From: Paenibacillus sp. VTT E-133291
GTDB lineage: Bacteria > Bacillota > Bacilli > Paenibacillales > Paenibacillaceae
Assembly: GCF_002264395.1 (NCBI RefSeq)
Contig: NZ_NFVA01000017.1
Coordinates: 1 to 64,000, forward strand
DNA: 64,000 nucleotides
Direction: 5' to 3'
Each line of letters begins with the position of its first letter. Within the stretch, counting starts at the first letter, position 1. The position numbers and the translations under genes are program-made. This document shows positions 26,617 to 35,141 of the stretch, one piece after another. The notes under the pieces were generated by a model. The model was not told the origin of the DNA. It saw only the letters and a list, made by a program, of their open reading frames with translations, and made no database searches.

Positions 26617-28332
26617 TTACGCTCCAAATTGTGCCTCATGTAGTCGACTGTAAATTCCGGCAGTCTGTAGCAGTTCTTCATGTCTGCCTTGCTCAGCAAT
26701 ACCACCTTCCGCAACGACAACAATACGGTCGGCATTCTTGATCGTTGCCAATCGATGAGCAATAACAAGCGTCGTACGACCTTGTGACAACTCCGCAAGT
26801 GCTTCCTGAATCGCGGACTCCGTCTCGGTATCCAACGCCGATGTGGCTTCGTCTAGAATGAGAATCGTTGGATTCTTCAGGAACATCCGAGCAATAGACA
26901 GCCGCTGCTTCTGACCTCCAGAGAGCTTAACGCCGCGCTCCCCGATCATAGTATCCAGCCCAGCAGGCTGGGATTTGATCAACTCTTCCAGTTGGGCGCG
27001 CCGTGCTGCCTCCCAGATTTCTTCATCGGAGGCTCCAAGCCGCCCGTAAGCGATATTCTCACGGATGGTTCCGTCAAACAGAAACACATCTTGCTGTACA
27101 ATCCCGATGTGTGAACGAAGAGATTCAAGCTTCATGGAACGAATATCAATTCCATCAATGCTAATGTTGCCCTCACTTACATCATAGAAGCGGGGCAGTA
27201 GACTGCAAAGCGTTGTCTTACCCGCACCGGATGGACCGACCAGAGCAACGGTCTCTCCTGCTTGAATCGATAGATTCACATTTTGGAGTACGTTTTCTTT
27301 ATCGCTGTATGCGAAAGCCACATCATGGAAGGTTATATTCCCCTTAAGATCATGAACTGTCTTAGCGTCTACCGCATCATCAACATCCGGCTCCGTCTCC
27401 AGCAGTTCGAGATAACGTTTGAAACCTGCAATACCTTTGGGATAGGTCTCAATGACCGAGTTAATTTGTTGTAATGGTCCTAAAAATACATTGGACAGCA
27501 TCACAAAAGCGATAAATTCACCATAAGTCATTTGCTTCTGGATTACAAAATATGTTCCGCACACGAGAACGAATAACGAGACCAGTTTCATGAGAACAAA
27601 GCTAAAGGATGAATTCCAAGCCATAATTCGATAAGTCATCAGCTTCGTTATACGGAAGCGTTCGTTATTGACTGCAAAGCGGGAAATTTCATGATTCTCA
27701 TTAGCAAAAGCTTGCACAACACGGATGCCGCTTACATTGTTCTCCACGCGTGCGTTATAGTCAGCAATGTCCGCGAACATGATGTGGAAGGCTTTAGACA
27801 TTTTCCGGCTGAAGTACATGGATAAATAAATCATAAGCGGAACGATCACAAACGTCAGAATAGCTAATTGCCAATTGATACTGAGCATAATGCCGAACAC
27901 ACCCAGCAGCGTCATTACTGCTATAAAGAGATCCTCTGGCCCGTGGTGGGCAATTTCACCGATGTCCATCAAATCATTTGTCATCCGGGATACTAGATGA
28001 CCGGTCTTGTTGTTGTCAAAGAAATTGAAAGATAACTTTTGAACTCGGTCAAAAAGCTTTTTTCTCATATCCGACTCGATATTAATCCCCAGCTTATGCC
28101 CCCAGTAAGTGACGACAAAATGCATAAAGGCACTGACAATATATATCCCCAGCAAGCCGAGGCATGAATAGAGTATCCATCTCCAATTGCCGCTTGGCAG
28201 TAGATCATCTACAACCCGGTTAACGGCTAACGGAAAGACCAGTTCAAGTAGTGCAGCAGCAATAGCACAAGAAAAATCAAGAATAAACAATCCCTTATAG
28301 GGCCTATAGTAAGCAAAAAAACGACGCAACAT
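26617..28332 (-). CDS. ABC exporter inside the siderophore operon (YwjA-like)
   Basis: A 571-residue half transporter: six membrane segments (about 15-300) and an ATPase domain with Walker A GPSGAGKTT (near 361), signature LSGGQKQR, Walker B ILILDEATSALD and the switch His in IAHRLATI. Its type exports lipids, drugs or peptides as a homodimer. B. subtilis YwjA, a Fur-regulated exporter of this size, is the closest analogue known to me, assigned from length and context. It is third in an operon with two iron permeases and a reductase, 43 bases after the second permease. Siderophore or degradation-product efflux is an inference. Confidence 0.85.
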   Translation of the reverse strand: MLRRFFAYYRPYKGLFILDFSCAIAAALLELVFPLAVNRVVDDLLPSGNWRWILYSCLGLLGIYIVSAFMHFVVTYWGHKLGINIESDMRKKLFDRVQKLSFNFFDNNKTGHLVSRMTNDLMDIGEIAHHGPEDLFIAVMTLLGVFGIMLSINWQLAILTFVIVPLMIYLSMYFSRKMSKAFHIMFADIADYNARVENNVSGIRVVQAFANENHEISRFAVNNERFRITKLMTYRIMAWNSSFSFVLMKLVSLFVLVCGTYFVIQKQMTYGEFIAFVMLSNVFLGPLQQINSVIETYPKGIAGFKRYLELLETEPDVDDAVDAKTVHDLKGNITFHDVAFAYSDKENVLQNVNLSIQAGETVALVGPSGAGKTTLCSLLPRFYDVSEGNISIDGIDIRSMKLESLRSHIGIVQQDVFLFDGTIRENIAYGRLGASDEEIWEAARRAQLEELIKSQPAGLDTMIGERGVKLSGGQKQRLSIARMFLKNPTILILDEATSALDTETESAIQEALAELSQGRTTLVIAHRLATIKNADRIVVVAEGGIAEQGRHEELLQTAGIYSRLHEAQFGA

Positions 28333-28375
28333 GTTAATGATTCGCTCCTTCTGGTGAGAGATCAGCCTACTTTCA

Positions 28376-29413
28376 TCAAGATTTCGTACGGGCTAATAAA
28401 TATAAAAAGTATGGTGCTCCAATTACTGCTACAACGATACCCGTAGGAATCTCAGACGGTTGAAGAATCCAGCGCCCAATGGTATCCGCTGTAATAACGA
28501 GTAGTGATCCAAGCAGTGCCGAGGTTGGAAGCATGAGTTGATGCTTCGGCCCAACTAACCGTCTCGCCAAATGGGGTCCGACCAATCCCACAAAACCAAT
28601 CCCACCGCTGACAGCTACACTCGCCGCTGCTAATCCTACCGCAGCCGCAAGAAGCCGGAATTGTTCCTTCGTTACTGCGGCACCAAGTCCCACAGCCGTC
28701 TGCTCCCCTAGATTCAGTACGTTCATCACCCTTGCCTTATAGATGACATAAGGCACCAGAATTAGGATCCACGGTAAGAGTGACAGTACAAACTTCCAGC
28801 TTGTTCCCCAAATGCTGCCTGCCAGCCAGGTAGCGACGAATTGATATTTCTCTGGATCAAGTCTTAGCGTAAGCACGATCATAGCTGCACTCATCCCAGC
28901 TGCAACAGCTACACCAGTCAACAGTAAGCGCATAGGCGATATTCCTTGGTGCCGCTTATAAGCTAGAGCATAGATTAAGGCAGCTGTAAACCCTGCACCG
29001 ACGAACGCTACCATTGGCAGCAGATACACTGGAGCCGCGGTTGCCGTAGGGTAAAAAGAAATTAACAGCATAACCATGATTCCTGCACCAGCATTAATCC
29101 CTAAAATACCAGGGTCCGCCAATGCATTACGAAAGACGCCCTGCATCACAGCACCGGATACAGCCAGACCTGCCCCAATTAGAACGGAAATCACAATACG
29201 TGGCAGCCGAAACTGAAACAAGATTAACTCCTGCTTGTCGGTTCCTCTACCGAACAATGTATTAATCAACTCCATAGGAGTCAAACGTATGTAACCTGTA
29301 TTCATACTAATAATAAAAGCAATCACAATCAGTACAGCCAACGAAATCATGATCATTAAGCCCCGTTTGTTTTTGGCGGCTTCGAAGGAACCGAATGTCG
29401 TTTTTTCCATCAT
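28376..29413 (-). CDS. FecCD-type iron-siderophore permease, second subunit
   Basis: A 345-residue membrane protein of the FecCD/BtuC family with about nine or ten helices. The family blocks LFQFRLPRIVISVLIGAGLA, ALADPGILGINAGAG and GFVGLVGPHLARRLVG are present. Its ATG overlaps the stop of the preceding permease by one base (TAATG), so the two are coupled and form the translocation channel together. The FecE-type ATPase is not encoded anywhere in the window. Confidence 0.93.
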   Translation of the reverse strand: MMEKTTFGSFEAAKNKRGLMIMISLAVLIVIAFIISMNTGYIRLTPMELINTLFGRGTDKQELILFQFRLPRIVISVLIGAGLAVSGAVMQGVFRNALADPGILGINAGAGIMVMLLISFYPTATAAPVYLLPMVAFVGAGFTAALIYALAYKRHQGISPMRLLLTGVAVAAGMSAAMIVLTLRLDPEKYQFVATWLAGSIWGTSWKFVLSLLPWILILVPYVIYKARVMNVLNLGEQTAVGLGAAVTKEQFRLLAAAVGLAAASVAVSGGIGFVGLVGPHLARRLVGPKHQLMLPTSALLGSLLVITADTIGRWILQPSEIPTGIVVAVIGAPYFLYLLARTKS

Positions 29414-30471
29414 TACAGCTCCCTCCTTTCTTTACGTGCAAGATAAAGGAAGAAAGGTACACCAATCAGTGCAATAATAGCGCCAAGTGGCGTTTCATTA
29501 GGTGGATTAATCATCCGCGCAGTTAAATCTGCAAATACAGCAAGTAAACTGCCGAGGATCGCTGAACAAGGAATGATCCATCTATAATCCACACCTACAA
29601 AAAAGCGGGTCAAATGCGGAATAATCAGTCCAATGAAACCCACTGCACCAACTACGGCAACCGATGATCCAGCCAAAATCAATACGATTAATGCACCTGC
29701 CAACTTCACAAGCCCTGTACGCTGACCTAGACCTTTCGCAACATCGTCACCTAAACTGAGCATCGTGATCGATCGAGAGATTACCATTGCACCAATTAAA
29801 GCGGCCCCTATCCAAGGGAACATGATTTTGAGTTGAATCCATTTCGTTCCAGCCACGCCTCCCGCGTACCAGAAAGCTAAATCTTGACCGATATGAAAAT
29901 ATAAAGCTACCCCTTCACTCAGCGCCGACAAAAGTGCACTAAAAGCCGCACCGGCCAGCACCAAACGAGCAGGCGTTAATCCTCCCTTAGCAAGTGATCC
30001 TATTCCATATACCACACCCGCGCCTACGCCGGCACCCACGAAAGAATATAGAATCAAATACATGAACGATAAATTTGGAAAAAAAGCAAAACATAGTGCA
30101 AGCGCAAATCCTGCGCCTGAGTTGATACCCATCAGACCTGAATCAGCCAATGGATTTCGCGTCATCCCTTGCATAATGGCACCTGCAACTGCAAAGCTGG
30201 CCCCTACCATTGCCCCGCCAAGTACACGAGGAAATCTTAATTCTCTAATAATCTGATGATCCATGATCTCTGGATCAAAGTGAAACACAGCTGACCACAC
30301 CACAGACAGCTTAATATCTGCTGCGCCGAAGGAGACGGAAACAGCAATTCCTAATAATAATAGCGCCAGACCGCCGACCAAGATGAATGTTGCCGCCCAA
30401 GGACGTGAACGAAATTCTCGTTTAACTACTCCCTTATCGGCTCCTATCCTGGTAGTTATCTGTTGATTCAT
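29413..30471 (-). CDS. FecCD-type iron-siderophore permease, first subunit
   Basis: A 352-residue FecCD family permease. Conserved blocks ELRFPRVLGGAMVGASFAVA, NPLADSGLMGINSGAGFA and GFIGLIIPHLTRFFVG are visible. The ATG at 30471 sits five bases after AGGGTGG; a GTG at 30480 lies within that ribosome site and is less likely. It is the first gene of an operon (permease, permease, exporter, reductase) behind a Fur box, and is divergent from the binding protein at 30682, with which it most likely forms the importer. Confidence 0.93.
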   Translation of the reverse strand: MNQQITTRIGADKGVVKREFRSRPWAATFILVGGLALLLLGIAVSVSFGAADIKLSVVWSAVFHFDPEIMDHQIIRELRFPRVLGGAMVGASFAVAGAIMQGMTRNPLADSGLMGINSGAGFALALCFAFFPNLSFMYLILYSFVGAGVGAGVVYGIGSLAKGGLTPARLVLAGAAFSALLSALSEGVALYFHIGQDLAFWYAGGVAGTKWIQLKIMFPWIGAALIGAMVISRSITMLSLGDDVAKGLGQRTGLVKLAGALIVLILAGSSVAVVGAVGFIGLIIPHLTRFFVGVDYRWIIPCSAILGSLLAVFADLTARMINPPNETPLGAIIALIGVPFFLYLARKERREL

Positions 30472-30496
30472 GAATGCCACCCTATTTCTATGAAAT

Positions 30497-30511
30497 TGAT
30501 TCTCATTATCA
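30497..30511. promoter_or_regulatory. Fur box before the permease operon
   Basis: TGATTCTCATTATCA, two mismatches from the Fur 7-1-7 consensus, 26 bases before the permease start. Confidence 0.8.
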
Positions 30512-30584
30512 TTAGACTATTGTAAATTACATTTCCTAGGTTTGGCAATAGATAGATTTAATTGGTACCATTTAATTTATTGCA

Positions 30585-30613
30585 TTGACAGAAATTCTAA
30601 GCTTTGATACAGT
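30585..30613 (+). promoter_or_regulatory. Candidate sigma-A promoter of the binding-protein gene
   Basis: A perfect -35 TTGACA (30585-30590), a 17-base spacer and TACAGT (30608-30613), immediately followed by the long Fur operator. Confidence 0.55.
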
Positions 30614-30616
30614 TCA

Positions 30617-30655
30617 AAATGATAATAATGATAATGATTCTCATTATTATCATTT
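30617..30655. promoter_or_regulatory. Extended 39-bp palindromic Fur operator
   Basis: Two perfect 15-base arms, AAATGATAATAATGA (30617-30631) and TCATTATTATCATTT (30641-30655), with a nine-base spacer. Several overlapping 7-1-7 Fur boxes fit inside, enough for more than one Fur dimer. It overlaps the transcription start of the binding-protein gene. Confidence 0.9.
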
Positions 30656-30681
30656 GCTACATATACTTAGGGAGGTTTACC

Positions 30682-31689
30682 ATGCTAAAAAGAAAGTCCC
30701 TTTTCCCCATCCTTGCACTCGTAATGTTATTGTCTGTATTTGTGACGGCTTGCGGGGGAAACAACAATGCTTCATCTAATACACCAACAGCGACAACTGA
30801 AGCAACAACAGCCCCGAATGCAGAGGCAACGGCTGTTCCTGATGCTTCCGCTGCCGAAATGCGCAGCTATGAAACTACTAAAGGTACTGTTCAAATCCCA
30901 GTTAAACCTCAGCGTATCGTTACAGATTATTATGGTGGGGAATTACTCTCCGTTGGAGCTAACGTCATAGGCGTTGAACCTAGTACTTTTGATAACCCCT
31001 TCTTGAAAGACCTGCTCAAAAACACACAAGATGTTGGTGCTCCAGTCAACGCTGAGAAAGCACTAGAACTTGCACCTGATCTAATTGTAGTTATGTACGA
31101 TGACAACTATGATGCTTTATCCAAAATCGCTCCAACCATTCATATTCCATACGGAACTGCTACTAACATCTATGAAACCGTAAAACTGTTTGGAGATATC
31201 GTGGGAGCACCTGATAAAGCTGAGCAATTCATTGCTGATTTTGAGAAAAAGGCTGCTGAAGGCCGCGAAAAGCTTAAAGATGTCGTGAATGAAAATGATA
31301 CATTCGGAATATATGAGCTGACTGACAAAGGTGAGCTATGGACCTTCGGTAACAATGCGGGCCGTGGTGGACAAGCCCTTTATAATGCTCTTAAGCTGAA
31401 AATGCCTACTAAGAACAGCAATGACAATCAAACACTGCAGCTGTCCATGGAGCTATTACCAGAATACGCAGCGGACTACATGTTCCTCACCACTTATGAT
31501 CCTGACAAAAAAGGGGATAAGCTGAAGGAACTAAAAGAATCGCCAGTCTGGAACGGACTCGCTGCTGCGAAGAATGATCATCTGTTTTACAACGATTTTG
31601 ATACTTTCTATCGCTACGATCCTATTGCGATTACCGCACAGATTGATCTGTTCGTTGATATGATTCTTGAGCGCAACGGTAAGAAATAA
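30682..31689 (+). CDS. Ferric-siderophore-binding lipoprotein, third copy
   Basis: A 335-residue binding lipoprotein. Lipobox VTAC with Cys24, a Thr/Ala-rich tether, then the binding domain from about residue 65 with FGNNAGRGGQALYNALKL. The open frame begins inside the Fur operator, but the ATG at 30682 has GGGAGG in front. It is divergent from the FecCD operon and under the strongest Fur operator of the window, so it is the most likely cognate binding protein of those permeases. Confidence 0.92.
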   Translation: MLKRKSLFPILALVMLLSVFVTACGGNNNASSNTPTATTEATTAPNAEATAVPDASAAEMRSYETTKGTVQIPVKPQRIVTDYYGGELLSVGANVIGVEPSTFDNPFLKDLLKNTQDVGAPVNAEKALELAPDLIVVMYDDNYDALSKIAPTIHIPYGTATNIYETVKLFGDIVGAPDKAEQFIADFEKKAAEGREKLKDVVNENDTFGIYELTDKGELWTFGNNAGRGGQALYNALKLKMPTKNSNDNQTLQLSMELLPEYAADYMFLTTYDPDKKGDKLKELKESPVWNGLAAAKNDHLFYNDFDTFYRYDPIAITAQIDLFVDMILERNGKK

Positions 31690-31707
31690 GAATAGACAAA
31701 TAAAGAA

Positions 31708-31744
31708 ACACCCCACTATTAGGCATTGCCTAAAGTGGGGTGTT
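31708..31744. terminator. Terminator after the third binding protein
   Basis: An 11-bp perfect stem (31708-31718 with 31734-31744) whose loop can pair further (TTAGGC / GCCTAA), followed by a T-rich run. It can also serve the converging small gene at 31767. Confidence 0.8.
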
Positions 31745-31766
31745 GTTTTGAATTACGAAATGAATA

Positions 31767-31988
31767 TTATCTAGTGTAGTTCTCGTACTGATCGCTTTTG
31801 TTTAACTTTTTGTACATATACTCATCATTCTTGAGCTTGTAGAGCTGACCCATACCCGCAAATACGAAAAATAAGACCAAGATCAATAAATACGCATAGG
31901 TGAGTTCACCAATATAGAAGCAAGTGACAATAGCAACTAGGGTTAAGATCAACAATGCCACTGCAATTCTGGATAAAATCTTTTTCAA
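31767..31988 (-). CDS. Small two-helix membrane protein after the BceAB-like genes
   Basis: A 73-residue protein with two hydrophobic segments (about 5-28 and 31-48) and a charged C-terminal tail ending in KLNKSDQYENYTR. I do not recognise the family. It starts at a TTG eight bases after TAGGGGG, 20 bases downstream of the BceB-like permease stop, so it is probably the third gene of that operon. An accessory or modulating role for the transporter is possible but not shown. Confidence 0.65.
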   Translation of the reverse strand: MKKILSRIAVALLILTLVAIVTCFYIGELTYAYLLILVLFFVFAGMGQLYKLKNDEYMYKKLNKSDQYENYTR

Positions 31989-32008
31989 AATGGAGCCCCC
32001 TACGTTTT

Positions 32009-34012
32009 TTATTTGTTAATATTATCATAATTGGAATTAAATTCACAACTCCTATTATTCGTTGTGGGAACATCAAGCAGTTCGATATGAGCCAGCATCT
32101 TGCGAGTATATACTTTGGTATATAGATCATAAAAGAGCACTTGAAATAAAAGATAGCCCCCTCCTACAAACAAGCAAAACCAAAATGGCGCCAGAGCTAC
32201 GGACATCTCAAACCTTGAAGAGCTGACAACATACACAGTGGCTAGCACAATACCTAATACATAAGGAAGAAAAAATAATACTTTTAAAGGACCGCCTATC
32301 ATTTGAGCCACATCTTTAGAAGTTATTCCAATCTTATGCAACTTCCCGAATTTGATCTTCTCCCGCTCTAAATCAGTCTGGATACTGAAATGCAGCACTA
32401 TACAAGAGGCACCAAAAAATATTAGACCAACAAAGGTAATGACGAAGATTCCAAATCGACCGGACTCCTGTAACTGTAAATACTCACTTATTCTAGATTT
32501 TGTGGAAAATACGAGCGCCTCATGCCGTTCATTGCCATACCAGGACTTCGTATTGTCCTTATTGTATTTGGCTAAAGCCGTATTTAGCTTGGTATCTATA
32601 TCTGCAGTTTTTTTCCAATCCTTGAAATTGAGGAGCTGAAGATTCCCGATCGCATCCATATTCTCCACTTTCAGCGCCATATAGTCATCCTCGTTTACAA
32701 TGACATGAAGACCATTCATAAGATTCGGCACAGGGTTAAATAGCATTTTAAATATAAGTCCTTGTGAGTACAACGTATGATTCCCGGAAGAAAGCTTCAT
32801 TTCAAAGGTGGGCATCTCTGGTCTTTGATTCTTCCATTCTTCTCCTCGAGCACCTAAGGCAAGATTAAGAAAATGATCTTTCTCCACATGATAATCACTG
32901 CCGATTAATGTGTTGATGTTTTGATCCAAAAATATTTTGAAATAGAACAAATCAATGTATTCAAGCCTTTGATGTGAAATCAGAGGTGTAGCCCCATGAT
33001 CCGTGATTTCGCTGAGTATCTCTGATGGAAGGCTATTTTTCCCGAATACTTCTGCATAGGCAATATCATAAGGGTTGTCTTTTACAGGAATATTCTCAGC
33101 ATCCCAAGTAATATAAAAGATAATGCCACTTAGAAAAACCGTAATGAAGACGAGGAAGGTGATGAGAGAAAGTACTATTTTGGAGCGTCCAAGAGTATAG
33201 TTCAAATCGGAGCTTAACATTAAATGCTTATGATAAGCTTTCGTAGATCGCGAAAAGATGAATTTCATCCAGTCACCAAGACCTGACAGCAGCAAATAGA
33301 TCCCCACCATACTTACGCCCAGATTGATTAACATCATACGGGTATTATCAGGACTGTAATGAGTAATCATATCATAAACGGAGATCGCCAGTAGTACAAC
33401 TCCGATGATCCCTGTGATTTTACCATGAAGAAGGCTACGTTCTGCGGTTCTGGATTCTTTTAGAAGGCGTACAATGTTGTATCTCAGCGTTAATAATAAT
33501 TGGATTCCAATCACAGCTATGTAAATAATCCCGAAGAATTTAATGGTATACAGATAACTTTCCAGCGTAAGTGAAAAAGAACTGTCCCCTATATTAACAA
33601 ACAACGAGATGAAGAGAAAGAAAAGACCGGAGAAGACCGACCCTGCACCTAAACCCGTGAGAATCGAAGCTAATGCGATCATGCTATTTTCTAATAAAAT
33701 AATTTTACGGATATTGTGGCTCGTCATTCCAAGAATCATTAACAGCCCAAAGTCGCTTTTTCTAAATTTCAAAAAGGCCGTTTGCGCATATCCAATAAAT
33801 AGAACAGCAAACACTCTCATAACCAAGAAAGGAGCATATAAATTACCGGACACCATCCCATTCACTTGATAGGGGTCATTAAAATCAGGGTTCGTATACA
33901 GGGAGTGAAAGGCGAAAAATACCATAATCGTAAAGCTGCTGCATAGGAAAAATAACAAATACCTTCTAAGGTTCGCCTTAAAAATCTGAAAAGCCATTCT
34001 CCTAAAGGTCAT
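32009..34012 (-). CDS. BceB-like ABC permease (FtsX family)
   Basis: About 667 residues with a layout like BceB: one N-terminal helix, FtsX-type helix bundles and a large extracellular loop of roughly 200 residues in the second half (about 320-520). The protein starts MTFRRMAFQIFKANLRRY, typical of the family, at 34012 with GGAGGGGGA in front; the longer open frame is an artefact of overlap with the ATPase gene, which ends inside this one by 11 bases. Such transporters sense and remove peptide antibiotics such as bacitracin from the membrane. The usual BceRS two-component genes are not adjacent. Confidence 0.85.
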   Translation of the reverse strand: MTFRRMAFQIFKANLRRYLLFFLCSSFTIMVFFAFHSLYTNPDFNDPYQVNGMVSGNLYAPFLVMRVFAVLFIGYAQTAFLKFRKSDFGLLMILGMTSHNIRKIILLENSMIALASILTGLGAGSVFSGLFFLFISLFVNIGDSSFSLTLESYLYTIKFFGIIYIAVIGIQLLLTLRYNIVRLLKESRTAERSLLHGKITGIIGVVLLAISVYDMITHYSPDNTRMMLINLGVSMVGIYLLLSGLGDWMKFIFSRSTKAYHKHLMLSSDLNYTLGRSKIVLSLITFLVFITVFLSGIIFYITWDAENIPVKDNPYDIAYAEVFGKNSLPSEILSEITDHGATPLISHQRLEYIDLFYFKIFLDQNINTLIGSDYHVEKDHFLNLALGARGEEWKNQRPEMPTFEMKLSSGNHTLYSQGLIFKMLFNPVPNLMNGLHVIVNEDDYMALKVENMDAIGNLQLLNFKDWKKTADIDTKLNTALAKYNKDNTKSWYGNERHEALVFSTKSRISEYLQLQESGRFGIFVITFVGLIFFGASCIVLHFSIQTDLEREKIKFGKLHKIGITSKDVAQMIGGPLKVLFFLPYVLGIVLATVYVVSSSRFEMSVALAPFWFCLFVGGGYLLFQVLFYDLYTKVYTRKMLAHIELLDVPTTNNRSCEFNSNYDNINK

Positions 34013-34769
34013 CTTCTCCCCCTCCAATGAAGGCCAGATTCTCCAGAATCCTATCAAAAAATGCGCTCCGCTCTTTATCTTCCCTAGTAATCTCAAATAG
34101 CATCTTCCCATCTTTGATAAAGAGCACGCGATTACAATAGCTGGCCGCAAAAGGATCATGTGTGACCATCACAATTGTTGCTCCTTTCAGAGCATTCAGT
34201 TTGGCGAAGGTCTTCATCACTATACTGGAGGATTTGGAATCCAAATTTCCCGTTGGCTCGTCCGCAAAGATCACCTCCGGATCATTAATAATCGCTCTGC
34301 TAATCGCCGCTCGTTGTTGCTGTCCTCCTGAAACCATATACGGATATTTATCCTTCACCTCGCCCAGATCAAAGAGTAATAACGTCTCATCTGTCTTGGT
34401 ATTGATGTCGTCTGCCTCTTGGTCATCCAGAACCATGGGCACCATTATATTTTCCCGTAGGGTCAGGCTATCCAGCAGATTGTAATCTTGAAAAACGAAC
34501 CCCATTCGTTGCCGGCGAAACAGTGCAAGCTCGTTCTTAGACATCTCGCTTATACTAGTCTCTGCAATCTGGACTACCCCACTATATTCCGTGTCGATCC
34601 CGCTAAGGATATTCAGCAGTGTCGTTTTACCGCTCCCCGAAGGCCCCATAATTGCTACAAACTCTCCGCTGTCCACACTCAGGCTTATGCCGTTTAGCGC
34701 CCGAAACACATTCATTTTACCCTTGCCTTTATATTCTTTTGAGAGATTCTCTACCTCTAGAATAGGCAT
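34002..34769 (-). CDS. BceA-like ABC transporter ATPase
   Basis: A 255-residue ATPase of the MacB/LolD/BceA type. Walker A GPSGSGKTT (42-50), Q loop FVFQDYNLL, signature VSGGQQQR, Walker B VIFADEPTGNLDSKSS and the switch His in VTHDPFAA. It drives the FtsX-type permease encoded immediately downstream with an 11-base overlap. Together they form a peptide-detoxification module of the BceAB kind. AAGGGG is 11 bases from the ATG, a rather long spacing. No dedicated regulator is visible within 1 kb on either side. Confidence 0.9.
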   Translation of the reverse strand: MPILEVENLSKEYKGKGKMNVFRALNGISLSVDSGEFVAIMGPSGSGKTTLLNILSGIDTEYSGVVQIAETSISEMSKNELALFRRQRMGFVFQDYNLLDSLTLRENIMVPMVLDDQEADDINTKTDETLLLFDLGEVKDKYPYMVSGGQQQRAAISRAIINDPEVIFADEPTGNLDSKSSSIVMKTFAKLNALKGATIVMVTHDPFAASYCNRVLFIKDGKMLFEITREDKERSAFFDRILENLAFIGGGEDDL

Positions 34770-35085
34770 GCTCGCACCGTCCCCTTCATAGCTTGTAGGA
34801 TTAACATTAAATGTAATTATGTTATTCCTGTAAATACTATAAAACTAAGTGAAGAGAACGGTTGTTAGATTGCTCACAGAACAAGAAAACTTGATTCCTC
34901 CTCTATCCTTTCCGATAGCGTTAAAATATTCCGCGCGCCCAGCAGATGCGTCGCATCCACATTTAGCTCTTATATAAGCAACAAACTAGAGCATCCCATC
35001 ATCAGTGCACCTATTTTAAGCACACTCATCCTCCATCTTCTGACCATTCGAGACAACCCACTTGGGATGAAACCCTAGGTTTACA
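34770..35085. other. Intergenic stretch with possible coding debris
   Basis: No intact gene is seen. On the minus strand from 35047, an ATG-led frame reads MVRRWRMSVLKIGALMMGCS, hits TAA, then continues in frame as ELNVDATHLLGARNILTLSE and stops again. It could be the remnant of a small gene, but no family is recognisable. The segment next to 34770 presumably carries the BceA-like promoter. Confidence 0.3.
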
Positions 35086-35121
35086 TAAAAAAGCGTTGGT
35101 GGATTTTCCTCCTACCAACGC
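35086..35121 (-). terminator. Terminator of the receptor/CheB-like operon
   Basis: On the minus strand GGCGTTGGTAGG (35122-35111) pairs with CCACCAACGC (35102-35093), followed by TTTTTT (35092-35087). Confidence 0.8.
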
Positions 35122-35141
35122 CTTTGGTAATAATTTATTCA

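Noticed and set aside
32009..34159. BceB-like permease starting at 34159
   Set aside because: The first 49 codons lie within the ATPase gene in another frame and lack a ribosome site; the ATG at 34012 has GGAGGGGGA and the family N-terminus.
34870..35047. Minus-strand frame with one internal stop, possibly a decayed small gene
   Set aside because: Only about 57 codons with two stops and no recognisable family; could be chance. Kept as a note in the intergenic entry, not as a pseudogene.
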